This document shows positions 9,077 to 18,742 of a stretch of 20,345 bases of DNA, piece after piece. Origin of the DNA: Cladosporium sp. IMV 00045 (lineage: Eukaryota > Ascomycota > Dothideomycetes > Cladosporiales > Cladosporiaceae); contig MSJI02000054.1 of the NCBI GenBank assembly GCA_001931905.2, positions 1 to 20,345 of the forward strand, given 5' to 3'. Under the pieces are notes generated by a model. The model made no database searches, was not told the origin of the DNA, and saw only the letters and a list, made by a program, of their open reading frames with translations. Made by a program: the position numbers and the translations under genes. Every line of letters starts with the position of its first letter. Position 1 is the stretch's first letter.

Positions 9077-10227
9077 TTACTTCCATCGTCCAAACAGGTC
9101 TGCGTCTGCCGGAGCATTTGCGAGGATATCATCCATCCTCTCTTTTATGGATGGATCCTGCTTCATCTTTTCGTAGATATCCAGAGCCTTCATGTTCTCC
9201 GTCACTTGCTGCGGTCTACTCGCGCCAGTGATGACTGCGCTGACCTTCTCATTGGACAGACACCACGCCAACGAGAGCTGTGCTGTGGTGCAGCCCAAGT
9301 CTTTGGCAATCAGAGTCAACTGACGGACCTTTGCGATCTTGTCTTTGCCGGCCGGTGTCGATAGGGCCTTGCCAAAGTTGATCATATTCTGCTTGTCGCT
9401 CGAGGCTGCGTCTGCACCGGTGAGGCGAGAGCCTTCAGGGACGCCGTCGTTGTACTTTCCCGTCAGGACGCCGTTATCCAAGGGCGACCAGATAGTCAGG
9501 CCGTACCCGTAGTTGTGCAGGATGGGACGCAACTCTTCCTCGACTCGCTGGCGCCAGAATGCGTTGTACTGTGGCTGGTCGCACATCGGAGGGATCAGAT
9601 GATGGACTTCGGCCATGTGCATTGCGCGTTCGATATCGTGCGAGTTCCATTCGCTGGTGCCCCAGTACAGTGCCTGGCCCGACTGGACAATCTGGGTAAA
9701 GGCCCTCACAATCTCCTCCATAGGCGTCAGCGGGTCGGGACGGTGCGCCATCACCACGTCCACATAGTCCATCCCCAGCCGGTTGAGCGATGAGCGCATG
9801 CCTTCAAACAAGTGTTTTTTGGACAGACCAGTGTCGTTAGGCCCGGAGCCACCCCAGAAAAGCTTGGTCGAGACGACGATGTCGCTACGCTGAAAACCGA
9901 GGTCGCGAATGGCCTGTCCGAAGACCTTCTCGCACTCACCGGAAGCGTACACTTCTGCGGTGTCATAATAGTTGACACCGTGATTGAAGGCTTCTAGCAT
10001 ACACTGCTTGCTCGTCTCCTGGCCTACTTGACCTCCGACTATAGTCATTCACAATTAGATATGCTCAGCTTCCGGAACAGGGGAAAGCGGATCTCACCAG
10101 TAACCCATGAGCCAAAAGAAAGGGCAGACACCTTGAGGCCTGTCCGTCCTAGGAATCTGTATTGCATTTTCCCGGGTTTGAAGGTCCGTGCAACAACCGC
10201 AGCGCCGTTTGTTCCGTTGACTGTCAT
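9077..10227 (-). CDS. aldo/keto reductase, potassium-channel beta-subunit-like (AKR6-type)
   Basis: Two exons (10227-10098 and 10038-9077) flank a 59-nt intron (donor GTGAGA, acceptor TATAG); they join as SFGSWVT-VGGQVGQETSKQC. The product is 363 aa and cytosolic, with no signal or membrane segment. It is an NAD(P)H-dependent (beta/alpha)8-barrel oxidoreductase reducing aldehydes or ketones. The catalytic tetrad is visible: Asp69 and Tyr74 in YYDTAEVY, Lys102 in VSTKLFW, His142 in VMAHRPDP. Further family marks are YWGTSEWNSHDI, QPQYNAFWR, TIWSPLDNGVLTGKY and the cofactor-binding AVITGASRPQQVTEN near the C-terminus. A second possible start is Met21. A TATA-like CTATAACT lies about 100 nt upstream on the minus strand. 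Its location between a regulator and a transporter suggests a redox step in the same local pathway; the substrate is unknown. Confidence 0.93.
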
Positions 10228-10490
10228 GGTGGTGGTAGAGGTCGGATACGAAGGTTGGATGAAAGTTATACTTCTAAGGTTCTGGGGTTCTGGGGTGCAC
10301 AGAGAATGATATGTGACAAGAACAAGTTATAGAGGAAAAGATTGGAACAGGCTACTCGGCATTCGACATTTTTATCTTGTCAAGACTGCGAGGACTACAT
10401 CATCATGCTGTTGATTTTCCACTATTTTTTCGCCCCAATGGCACCAAGTGTTTCCGTGAAGGGCGTTAAGTTATCCGACTTTCGTGGCGA

Positions 10491-10536
10491 CTTGCAGATT
10501 CCTTCCACTCGCGCCGAACAGCCTCTTCGAGTCTAG
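10491..10536 (+). repeat. imperfect direct repeat, copy 1 (partner 10694-10739)
   Basis: This 46-nt segment, beginning CTTGCAGATT and ending GTCTAG, recurs 203 nt downstream without gaps. Several of the differences are C in this copy against T in the other. Confidence 0.6.
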
Positions 10537-10546
10537 CTATAGATAC

Positions 10547-10564
10547 CGTTGACTGCAGTCAACG
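10547..10564. promoter_or_regulatory. 18-bp perfect palindrome, candidate operator
   Basis: CGTTGACTGCAGTCAACG equals its own reverse complement. It lies 320 nt upstream of the aldo/keto reductase start, between the two 46-bp repeats. A site of this symmetry suits a dimeric regulator; which protein binds, if any, is unknown. Confidence 0.4.
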
Positions 10565-10693
10565 CAATTCTTATTTTGGCTAACTTATACAAAGCACGTG
10601 GCCAAGCGCGGGGTAGGATGTGTACGAAGGATTTTGATGATGATAAGATGATGAGCCATGTCGGCTCTGAAGGAGGGGCAATGGAATCAAGGT

Positions 10694-10739
10694 CTTGTAG
10701 ATTTGGTCCACTCGTGCCGAACAGCTTCTTTGGGTCTAG
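10694..10739 (+). repeat. imperfect direct repeat, copy 2 (partner 10491-10536)
   Basis: This is the second copy of the 46-nt repeat, beginning CTTGTAGATT and ending GTCTAG. The shared core includes GCCGAACAGC. It lies outside any supported gene. Confidence 0.6.
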
Positions 10740-11365
10740 GTGTAAACACCACCAAAGCCTGGCAAGGAAATCGTGGAATAGTATGTGCCGCAGGCCGAGT
10801 CACTTTAGGAATTCATGTCGCAGATCGCAGGACAAGCTTGCCTAAGACACTAGATAGAAAACGCGCCTAAACAAACCACAATCTATCGAATTGAGTATTG
10901 ATCACTAAGAGATGTCCTTCTCGCGCCATAGTACGTGTGGGGGTGAAGGGTAACAACCTGAACCCCCCTCAACTCTGTAGGCGAGGCGATAGATCCGAGG
11001 TTAATATTTTATTTTTTTTATTTTGGCTTGCCTAGGGACGAGCGGCTCTCCAATAGATTTCGACAGACCTTTGAGATCCATATCAAGGACACCACACAAG
11101 AATAGAACGGAAAGAAACGACTTGAAGGGAACAAAGATCAAGAAAACATGAGTAGGTATCCGCCTGTGTTCACCACGGTCGACGTGTCGAATTGATAACC
11201 ACAGACACCAACTAGTTGGGCGGATACTGGCTACAAATGACAAATAAAAAGGCCAATCATGTACACCATAGCTACCGTACGATAATCTCTGTGCAGACCG
11301 TTCGTTACCCATCAGATTACCCGCCTCGATCCTTAGCCCTTACGACTCCTCACTCTCAAGTTGTT

Positions 11366-12967
11366 TTAGCTGTATGAGGACCATCTCCTAGGCTTCTCGT
11401 GATGCTCGACATCTTCTTTCTCCGCAATGGCATCCGCCTCAATTCCAGGCTTGTATACACTCTCGTGTCTGTTGTTCTCTTCATCATGCTTTTCCGTGAT
11501 CCTCGCCCGAGCTTCTCCGCGGGCGCCGGCTGTCCAACCCTTGAGTTCAAATAGATAATCCACATCCTCGAGACGCAGGTTGGTAGTCTCCGGGAAGAAA
11601 AAGTAGACTGTGGGCACAAACACAATGTTGAAGACAGCAAAGATGATATATGTCTGCCAGCCAATGTTGTCAATTGCCGAGGGTGTGAACTCGACAACGG
11701 CAAAGTTGATGATCCAGAATCCTGCGGAAGCCATGGCAGCTCCACGAGCTCGTAGCTGCAAGGTACAGATTTCCGCAGCATACAGCCACGGGCATGTCAG
11801 CCAACCTTGCGCAAAGATGGTGTTGAACAGGAAAAGCATTGCCGCACCCACGACACCGGCGGCGTAGCCGCCATTGTGGACTGTGATGGCAAGGACCGCC
11901 ATTGTCAGGGCTTGACCAAGCGCACCCGCCATCAAGATTTTTCTTCGTCCCACTTTTTCGATGTAAAAGATGGGCGGGATCGTGGCCAGCATGTACTCGA
12001 GCGAGTTGAAGCCCGCCACGAGCTGAGATGTCGCACGGTCCATGCCGATGCTCTTCTGAAAGATGATTGGGGCATATTGGGTGATTAGATTGATGCCGCT
12101 CATCTGACAGCCGAGGCCAGCGGCCAGACACAAAAGCATTCGTCTGCCGTTCTGCAAATTTCCCCCTGAGAACATCTCCCGTATGCCCATGTTGCCTTGC
12201 TGCTTCTCCGTGGCCACAGCAATGTGGATCTCATCGAAGAGAGTCTGCACTTGAGGGTCTTCCAATGGAACACCGTTTCCGACCAATCTTGCAATCACAT
12301 CACGAGCTTCCTCGTCGAAGCCGTGATATATCAGCCAACGCGGGCTCTCAGGTAGGAGCCAGATCAAGATCAACACAGCCAAGCTGAAACAAGCTTGAAA
12401 GGCAACGGGAAAACGCCACTGCGCTTGGTTCTTGATATAAGAGCTGCCATAACCAATCCAGTATGCTGACGAAACTCCGACTATGCAGATCCAGTTGAAC
12501 CAGCATGCGTTGCGCCCGCGATCGTGCGGCGCGCAGCATTCAGCTTGCAGCACAGGAACGCCGGCAGTAAGAATCCCTATGCCGATGCCCGTGATGCAGC
12601 GGCCCACGATAAGCTGAGCAACATCATACGCCGAGCACTGGATGATAACGCCGAGCAGCTGGGTGTAGATCCCCCAGTTCAAGGTGCGACGACGACCAAG
12701 CCAGTCGCCCATGAAAACGACGGCTATGGACCCAACAAAAGCCGTCAACTCGTAGATGGCGACAATGGTGCCCTGGAGGCCGGCGTCTGGATGTCCGAAA
12801 GTCTTGCCAAACTCGTTGTCTGCACCGATGAGGTTTGCCATGACGCCCTGGTCGTAGCCAAATAGGGAGAAGCCAACAGACGAGACAGCAACGATGGTGT
12901 TGGTCAGGACTTTCCCCTCAAGGCGAGTTGTATGCCTGGGCTTGTTTAAGTCCGATAAGAAGCCCAT
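11366..12967 (-). CDS. MFS transporter, sugar porter type
   Basis: This intronless gene encodes 533 aa, a normal length for fungal sugar porters, with twelve predicted membrane segments in the plasma membrane. Signature motifs appear in order: GYDQG (37-41, end of TM1), GDWLGRRR (87-94, loop 2-3), PESPRWL (206-212, after TM6), QMSGINLITQYAP (288-300, TM7), EKVGRRK (337-343, loop 8-9), AAEICTLQLRARG (397-409) and PETTNLRLED (459-468, after TM12). The last 55 residues are a charged cytoplasmic tail. Proton-coupled uptake of a hexose, pentose, quinate or related polyol is the family expectation; the motifs do not fix the substrate. It is transcribed divergently from the cytochrome P450 across 986 nt, so it may supply that enzyme's substrate. 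Confidence 0.93.
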   Translation of the reverse strand: MGFLSDLNKPRHTTRLEGKVLTNTIVAVSSVGFSLFGYDQGVMANLIGADNEFGKTFGHPDAGLQGTIVAIYELTAFVGSIAVVFMGDWLGRRRTLNWGIYTQLLGVIIQCSAYDVAQLIVGRCITGIGIGILTAGVPVLQAECCAPHDRGRNACWFNWICIVGVSSAYWIGYGSSYIKNQAQWRFPVAFQACFSLAVLILIWLLPESPRWLIYHGFDEEARDVIARLVGNGVPLEDPQVQTLFDEIHIAVATEKQQGNMGIREMFSGGNLQNGRRMLLCLAAGLGCQMSGINLITQYAPIIFQKSIGMDRATSQLVAGFNSLEYMLATIPPIFYIEKVGRRKILMAGALGQALTMAVLAITVHNGGYAAGVVGAAMLFLFNTIFAQGWLTCPWLYAAEICTLQLRARGAAMASAGFWIINFAVVEFTPSAIDNIGWQTYIIFAVFNIVFVPTVYFFFPETTNLRLEDVDYLFELKGWTAGARGEARARITEKHDEENNRHESVYKPGIEADAIAEKEDVEHHEKPRRWSSYS

Positions 12968-13186
12968 GCTGGAAGACTGATTGAAGCCCTCAGTGCTTGT
13001 GGAAGTAAGTTAATGAAGAGACTGGGCGCAGCTGTGTAATGCGTCCCTTGACCACGTTTCCAGGCCACCTTGAAGAGGGAGGCACTCTCATCATCTTATC
13101 GTTCCCGGACAGCTGGCAAACATGCCACACGGACCTTCGAGGTGAAGGTGAATAGTGACTCAGTGTCTCCCAAGGAATGATCTTGT

Positions 13187-13212
13187 CGTGTCGCGTGTCC
13201 GAACACGACACG
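13187..13212. promoter_or_regulatory. inverted repeat in divergent promoter
   Basis: Arms CGTGTCG (13187-13193) and CGACACG (13206-13212) are exact reverse complements around a 12-nt spacer. A second hairpin-like pair, CGTGT/ACACG, is nested in the spacer region. It lies 220 nt upstream of the transporter start. A regulator site is possible but unproven. Confidence 0.35.
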
Positions 13213-13313
13213 GATTAACGGCAGTCAAAGCTTGATCGATTGGCGCCCTGCGTTCCATATTTTGCTAGTGCTTTGAACAGCATCGACCCTCGATACTGTG
13301 GTGACATACGCGA

Positions 13314-13361
13314 GTCGCCGCGAACGACCACATCTGGGTCGCCGCGAACAACCAGATTTGG
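13314..13361 (+). repeat. 24-bp tandem duplication in divergent promoter
   Basis: Two adjoining 24-nt units, each beginning GTCGCCGCGAAC and ending TGG, differ at three positions. The pair sits about 350 nt upstream of the transporter start and 590 nt upstream of the P450 start. Duplicated units of this size in a shared promoter often carry factor-binding sites. Confidence 0.55.
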
Positions 13362-13735
13362 ATAAGTTCTAGCGCCTGGTTGTGAAAAGCGGGGACCCCG
13401 GGGTGGGGGTTGCGTAGCTCTATATACATGTAGGTACAGAGCTAAGTTATTGCAGTATTACGTAAGTAGCGCGGTGTCGTTTATCGCGTACCTCTATCAT
13501 AAGGCTTTATAGGCGAACACTACCTAAGTGCTAGGAATATCACAGGAGTCGACCCATTGAACTCGGCGCGGTATACTAGAAAGAGGGAAGATAAGTTCTG
13601 CAAGGTATGCCAGCTATAGCCTCTATCATTGAAGCGGGAATAGAGCTGCCTAGTGGGCCAATGAGCATTAGCACCAACCACAACAATCCGTCTTGGTACA
13701 AGCACTTGGATTGATTATATTGGATGAGATGGTGA

Positions 13736-13759
13736 AGTGCGGAGAAGAGTGCGGAGAAG
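13736..13759 (+). repeat. perfect 12-bp tandem repeat
   Basis: AGTGCGGAGAAG occurs twice without a gap, about 195 nt upstream of the P450 start. It may be a simple slippage product. Confidence 0.5.
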
Positions 13760-13953
13760 GACAAGGCAAATGACACCAATAACGAAGTGTCCCAAGCCTT
13801 GGTGTTTATTCGGCGCATTCGTCATCTTATTAAGTCTATAAGACGTTCCTCGTAAGATGTCAAAAGACTCCTGGTTAGAAGACCACTGAAGACGAAGAGA
13901 CATTTTCCAAGGACGGCTTCCGGTTCCAAATCTTTCAGTTCCACGTCCTCGTC

Positions 13954-15456
13954 ATGGCTCTCATCCTTTACGCCTTGGTGGCAACACCAGTATTTATGGT
14001 CCTCTACTCTGTCTTTGAGTATTTGTACGACTCAAAACGTCTTCGTCGCTTTCCAAGCCCGTCCATAGCAGGATTTTCCGATCTCTGGGCGCTCTACTAC
14101 CACTGGAACAATAACCGTTTCCGTGCTGTGCACGACGCCCACGAGCTTCTCGGGCCAATTGTCCGCATACAGCCTCACCACCTCTCTTTCACGGACCCGC
14201 GGGCTCTGAAAGACATCTATGGTCACGGTTCACCCCTCATGAAAGCACCATACTACGACAATATTGCAGGAGACTATCATGATGTTGCCAACGCGACCGA
14301 TAGGGGAGAGCACTCCCGCAAGAGAAGAATTATGAGTCATGTGTTTAGCCATAAGCACGTTCTCACCATGGAAGAGGTCATTAATGACGTGCTGGGAAAC
14401 CTCGTTCAGGCGATGGATCAAAGGCTTGGGCAAGATGTCGACATACGATACTGGTTCAATCTCTTCACATTTGATGCCATTTCAAACCTGATTTTTGCGC
14501 AGTCATTTGAGTTTCTCCGCGAGGGCAATGATCTTACATTCGGAGAACGCGAGGATGGATCTCAATATCCTATCAGCATCCTGCAGGCGTTCCACGACGC
14601 GACCACCTATGCTGCTTTCATGGGCCACGCACGGCCCCTCCTCGCTAAACTGATTCGTGGAATTACAACCTTCGTTCGCGCCCGTGGTGCTGTCGGGTTG
14701 CGAGACTTCGGTGCGGTGACGCTCTCCAAAACCAACCTGCGTCTCGCAGCCGGCGAAGGTGAGCGCTTCGATTTCTTTTCGCGGCTGGAGGAGGTACCCA
14801 AGGGCCAAGAGCAGCCCCTACCACACGGTGAGCAGATTGCTGAGGCGGGCATCATGCTCAATGCCGGCAGCGACACAACCGCCAGCGGCCTGACCAATAC
14901 GCTCTTTTTGCTGGTAACACATCCAGCTGCACTGGAAAAGCTGCGCCAGGAGTTGGACACTGTAATGATCGAAGACGAGACTACCCCGCCCTTTGACAAG
15001 CTCATGGCATCACCGTACTTGCGCGCCTGTCTAGACGAGTCGTTACGTCTTCGGCCGCCTGTTGCTATCGGCCTGCCGCGTGTCACACCCGCTCATGGCA
15101 CGAAGATAAGCGGACACTTCATCCCCGGTGGAGTGACGGTGTCGGCACCCATCATCGAGCTGAATCGTCACAAGGACCTTTTCCCTCGGCCGGATGATTT
15201 TGACCCCGATCGCTGGTTCGACGAACAGCAGCTGCCGAACCTCAAGGAGTATGTGCAGCCGTTTTCTATCGGCGGTCGGGCTTGCATTGGACGCAACCTG
15301 GCCATGGTGGAGTTGACAAAAGTGGTAGCAACGATGGTGCATCGATATGATATTGAGTTATTGCAGGATGAGCTAGCCTTTGTCGAAAGATTCAACATGA
15401 ATCCTGGGCCTTGCCATGTGAAGCTGGGGACAAGGCGAGTTCCTGTCCAGGCTTGA
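13954..15456 (+). CDS. cytochrome P450 monooxygenase
   Basis: This intronless gene encodes 500 aa, full length for a microsomal fungal P450. The N-terminal hydrophobic segment (MALILYALVATPVFMVLYSV) anchors it in the endoplasmic reticulum. It needs a P450 reductase partner, not in this window. Motifs: I-helix AGSDTT (304-309), ExxR as ESLR (362-365), FDPDRW in the PERF region, and heme loop FSIGGRACIG (437-446) with Cys444 as the iron ligand. All key residues are present. The N-terminal half (RFRAVHDAHELLGPIVRI, DIYGHGSP, GEHSRKRRIMSHVFS) resembles benzoate 4-monooxygenase-like enzymes (CYP53 and relatives), which points to an aromatic or other small planar substrate; this is a weak assignment. 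An AATAAA signal follows the stop at 15465-15470. It diverges from the MFS transporter. Confidence 0.95.
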   Translation: MALILYALVATPVFMVLYSVFEYLYDSKRLRRFPSPSIAGFSDLWALYYHWNNNRFRAVHDAHELLGPIVRIQPHHLSFTDPRALKDIYGHGSPLMKAPYYDNIAGDYHDVANATDRGEHSRKRRIMSHVFSHKHVLTMEEVINDVLGNLVQAMDQRLGQDVDIRYWFNLFTFDAISNLIFAQSFEFLREGNDLTFGEREDGSQYPISILQAFHDATTYAAFMGHARPLLAKLIRGITTFVRARGAVGLRDFGAVTLSKTNLRLAAGEGERFDFFSRLEEVPKGQEQPLPHGEQIAEAGIMLNAGSDTTASGLTNTLFLLVTHPAALEKLRQELDTVMIEDETTPPFDKLMASPYLRACLDESLRLRPPVAIGLPRVTPAHGTKISGHFIPGGVTVSAPIIELNRHKDLFPRPDDFDPDRWFDEQQLPNLKEYVQPFSIGGRACIGRNLAMVELTKVVATMVHRYDIELLQDELAFVERFNMNPGPCHVKLGTRRVPVQA

Positions 15457-16006
15457 AGTCAAAAAATAAAAAGATTGAAAATAGTGTGGTTTATGTATCG
15501 AATGGGTTGATATCATAGATGTCTCATTGATGTGCCGATTCCATGGTTAAAGCACACAGGATGGGAGCGTCATTTGACAAGTGATTGTCGACAGTGGATC
15601 ACGGAATTCGTTAAAGTCGAACCTACCCTTAATCCTTCAAAGAATTCGGGGCGGATTCCATGATGACGTATGGGGAACACGGGCCGCCGAATTCGACGGA
15701 GGGGGCAGATTCCATGAAGAACTAGAGGTAGGAGAAATGGAAAGTAATAGTCGGAATCGCTTTAACATCAGTGAGATTGCAATCCATAGGTGCTAAGTAG
15801 TTTAACGCAAAGGATTCGACTCTCTAAAGGAAACCGACTCAATTTTCCTCTTCTCTACATACCTTATCTACCTTGTACTAGTGCCCGTGCACGTGACACC
15901 CCACACACGGATTTCTCCGCCGGGTTCCGGCCTCCGCCATAGGGCGCGACTGAACGCCTTTTCTGGGAGCACTCGCCACCTGCAAGTCCAATTCTACTGC
16001 TACCGC
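15457..16006. other. Intergenic: P450 terminator and regulator promoter
   Basis: The gap holds the P450 polyadenylation signal at its left end and the promoter of the second regulator on the right. An E-box-like CACGTG core lies within GTGCACGTGAC near 15887-15897. A short repeat, GATTCCATGA, occurs near 15654 and 15709. No gene is visible. Confidence 0.5.
15465..15470 (+). terminator. polyadenylation signal of the P450 gene
   Basis: AATAAA lies 9 nt after the TGA stop at 15456, in an A-rich stretch. Confidence 0.45.
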
Positions 16007-18742
16007 ATGTACCAAACAACAGACCTCGCAGTCATGGTCAACGCGAGTGGAGCGCGCGCAACCAATGCGTGAGTGAAACTTATCCCCAGGGAAATGAGGC
16101 AGTGCGCACCTAACTCGTGCTCTACAGCTGTGACACTTGTCGCAAGCGAAAGGTCAAGTGCTCCGGCGGCAAGCCATGCGAAAACTGCGTGAAGCACGAT
16201 CGGGAGTGTGTTGTCGGGGACATGGGCCGAAAGCGTTATTCGGAGTCGTGCGTAGTATCCTCCTGCACCCTGCTTGCCGTAATGTTGCTGTTAACGAACG
16301 CCATGTAAGATACGTTCAACGCCTACTCGCACGGCTCAAGGTCTACGAGCATAGACTCAGCCAGCATGCGTCAAGCAACGGGGCCGAGCAAGCCAGTGTG
16401 CAGCCCTTGGACGCGATGGAGCGAGATGAAGGTGACGAGCAGCAAGTGTTCAGCCCAATGTCAGGCCCTACAGAAACTGCACATCCTCAAAGCACGGCGC
16501 TTCCATCTAACCACGACCCGCCTAACGCCACAGATGGCAGTCCCGGGGCTGACAACCAAGAGACATCCCCAAGTACAGGTGTGTCAACCATCTCATTGGT
16601 GCAACGTGGGCTAGATTAACGATAAGCAGTCGATCTGGCTTCTGGCCCGGCCCTCAATTCTCATCTCCGTTCTCTGGTGAACGAGCATACAGGAAAGATC
16701 TCAAGTCTCGAACATCGTACATCTGACAATGCGGATGGAGAACACTGGAGAAATGAATTTTCTGCTACGTCAAAAGCGGAGTGGCTTGGTGACGCAGGTC
16801 TGCTTCGACACCATCAACACGTACAGCCACCCTCCGTCAACGAAGGGCTCAGACTTTATCGTCTATTCATGAGGTACATGGGAGACAATCAACATTTCCT
16901 AGATGATCGTGCATTCACCGACTCTTTGACTCTTTTATCACGGTCGCCTGGTTCTCGAGCACAGCTGTCACAGTCCCTTTGGTATCTAGAATACTTGCTG
17001 GTCATGTCAATCGGTAAACTCCTGGACGATGATCCCGGCAGTACACAGCCACCTGGCATAGATTATTTTAGTGAAGCATTACGACGCCTGCCTCCATTGC
17101 ACGAACTCGGCAATGCAGGCTCGGTCGCTGTGGAAATACTGGCATTAACGGGGACGTATCTGCAGTGGATTGGAAAGAGCCAAGATGCTTATATCTATGT
17201 AAGTTTCGCAGCTGAGACTTCATCGTCCGATCATTGACATGTTGAAGGTTGGATCTGGCCTCCGGCTTGCTGTCGCTTTGGGATACTCGCAGCCATACGA
17301 TGAGTTCGATTGTGTGCCTTCTGAGGCAGCGCATCGCGTGAGGCTCTTTTGGACATTATATATGCTCGATCGGTGAGTCAGAGCCTCCATGTCGTCACTT
17401 GCGATGTCTGACACTCGTTAGCCGGCTAGCGTCTTCTCTCGGATTACCAGTCGGGGTGAATAACAAACAGGTGAAAGCGGACATCCCATGGGAATCGCCA
17501 GGGTTCGGTTCTCCAATACCAATATGCATCAATATCAAGCTTGCCCACACCACGGGTGAGATCATGTGCTGTAAGTGCCAGACATAAGGCATCGGCCTCT
17601 CTGGTTTGGGTCTGACATGTTTTGGAAAAGCACTCTACGGCAACACCACACTTTCACGCGCAGAATACATCAAGAATATCGAGGCTATTCTGATTGAACT
17701 ACGAGGCGTATCGGCAATGATTCCCGACAATTACAAAGTCGACTTCAGCAAATCTACACTTGATGTTACAAGAGCCGGCGCATCTTTGTATCTCATGCTT
17801 TACCAGGTAATTTCAGGCTTGAACACGTTGCATCTCTCAGTATTACGCTGCTCCAAGCTTACTCAATTAACCAGGCCATTCTCCTCTGCTTGCGGCCCAT
17901 TATATTGCAAAAGGTTCGCATCGAAGCTAACTCTCAACCGGAGGGAAATTCCACTCAATTTGAAAGTGAGACATTCAAAAGACTGGCTGAGACCTGCCGA
18001 GATGCTGCATCGAGAAGCATCCGACTCCTTTCTGCTCTTCGCCAGAAGAACATGCTGGGTAAGCTTAGTCGTATTCTGACATCACTTGGCCTTTGATTGC
18101 TGACAAGGTCACTCCGTGCTACGCACAGCCCGCTTTGGATTCTTTGATCTCGATGCCACATTTTCGGCAGCCTTCATTCTGGTGATGATGGGTATCATTG
18201 AGGGTACCAGCGAACAGCATCTTCCTCCAGAGATCCAGGCGGCTTGCGACCTTCTCCGCTTCTTTACGAAGGCCGGCAATGAGTCAGCCAGAGGACGTTT
18301 GGAGGATGTTACGAGATTCTGCGCGAGTATCTGGCGGGGCAATCAGAGTGATTTTATGAATAGCAGCGCACCCGGCGGTGAAAGCGGAAACGCAAGTCAA
18401 TACCCTAATGCAGCAGCGAATAATGCAGATGCTACTGGAGGATTTGCAACAGGCACCCGAGCCCAAACAAGCAGTGACAGGGCGGAGCCTGTGCCGTTTC
18501 AAACAACGCTCTCGCCGCCTCTTATGCCTGGATGGGACAATTCTTTCGACCCAACTCACGCCATGGATTCGACAATGCACTTCGCGCCTGGCTCCGACGT
18601 AACGGAGGATGTTGTGTTTGATCTGGCCGGCGACGCCGAATGCATTTATACAAGCTTCAACGAACCGAGCTGGCCCTTAACTGGCATTGACCAGAATGAC
18701 TGGATGGAGATGGAAAGAATGATTGGCCAGAATATGGCGTGA
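16007..18742 (+). CDS. Zn2Cys6 transcription factor with Fungal_trans-type middle domain, nine exons
   Basis: Exons: 16007-16068, 16128-16247, 16310-16578, 16630-17198, 17248-17372, 17422-17570, 17631-17806, 17875-18058, 18108-18742. All eight introns are GT-AG, 49-68 nt, and keep frame; the product is 762 aa. The zinc cluster CDTCRKRKVKC...CENCVKHDREC (Cys 22, 25, 32, 38, 41, 48) is split from the start by intron 1. A coiled-coil linker (YVQRLLARLKVYEHRLSQ) follows, then an acidic, Pro/Ser-rich stretch. The PF04082-type region includes GSGLRLAVALGYSQ, RLFWTLYMLDRRLASSLGLP and YQAILLCLRPIIL. The C-terminus ends in an acidic, aromatic tail suited to activation. An alternative start at 16034 (Met10) has the better context. 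It probably binds CGG-type half sites as a dimer; targets are unknown, the adjacent P450 being the first candidate. Confidence 0.9.

Larger units (their letters stand above)
10228..11365. other. Intergenic: aldo/keto reductase promoter and transporter 3' region
   Basis: This 1.1-kb stretch carries the reductase promoter at its left end and the 3' region of the MFS gene at its right end. It holds a pair of 46-bp imperfect direct repeats, an 18-bp perfect palindrome (listed separately) and a T-rich run near 11003-11026 that gives AATAAA-like signals on the minus strand. The 103-codon minus-strand frame at 11001-11312 has no recognisable domain and lies in what is probably transporter 3' sequence. 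Confidence 0.5.
12968..13953. other. Divergent promoter region between transporter and P450
   Basis: This 986-nt region should contain both promoters. It holds an inverted repeat at 13187-13212, a 24-bp tandem duplication at 13314-13361 and a 12-bp tandem duplication at 13736-13759. A possible TATA box for the P450 lies at 13837-13843 (TATAAGA). A 10-codon upstream frame (13857-13889) would precede the P450 start if transcription begins before it. Between about 13385 and 13610 the composition changes (GGGGACCCCGGGG followed by TA-rich palindromic DNA), perhaps an old transposon remnant. Confidence 0.5.

Noticed and set aside
11001..11312. 103-codon minus-strand frame downstream of the transporter
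   Set aside because: Low-complexity Lys-rich end, no domain, and a position in the transporter 3' region; not supported as a gene.
13954..15456. Firm naming as benzoate 4-monooxygenase (CYP53)
   Set aside because: The resemblance is limited mainly to the N-terminal half as recalled; without alignment the subfamily is not secure.
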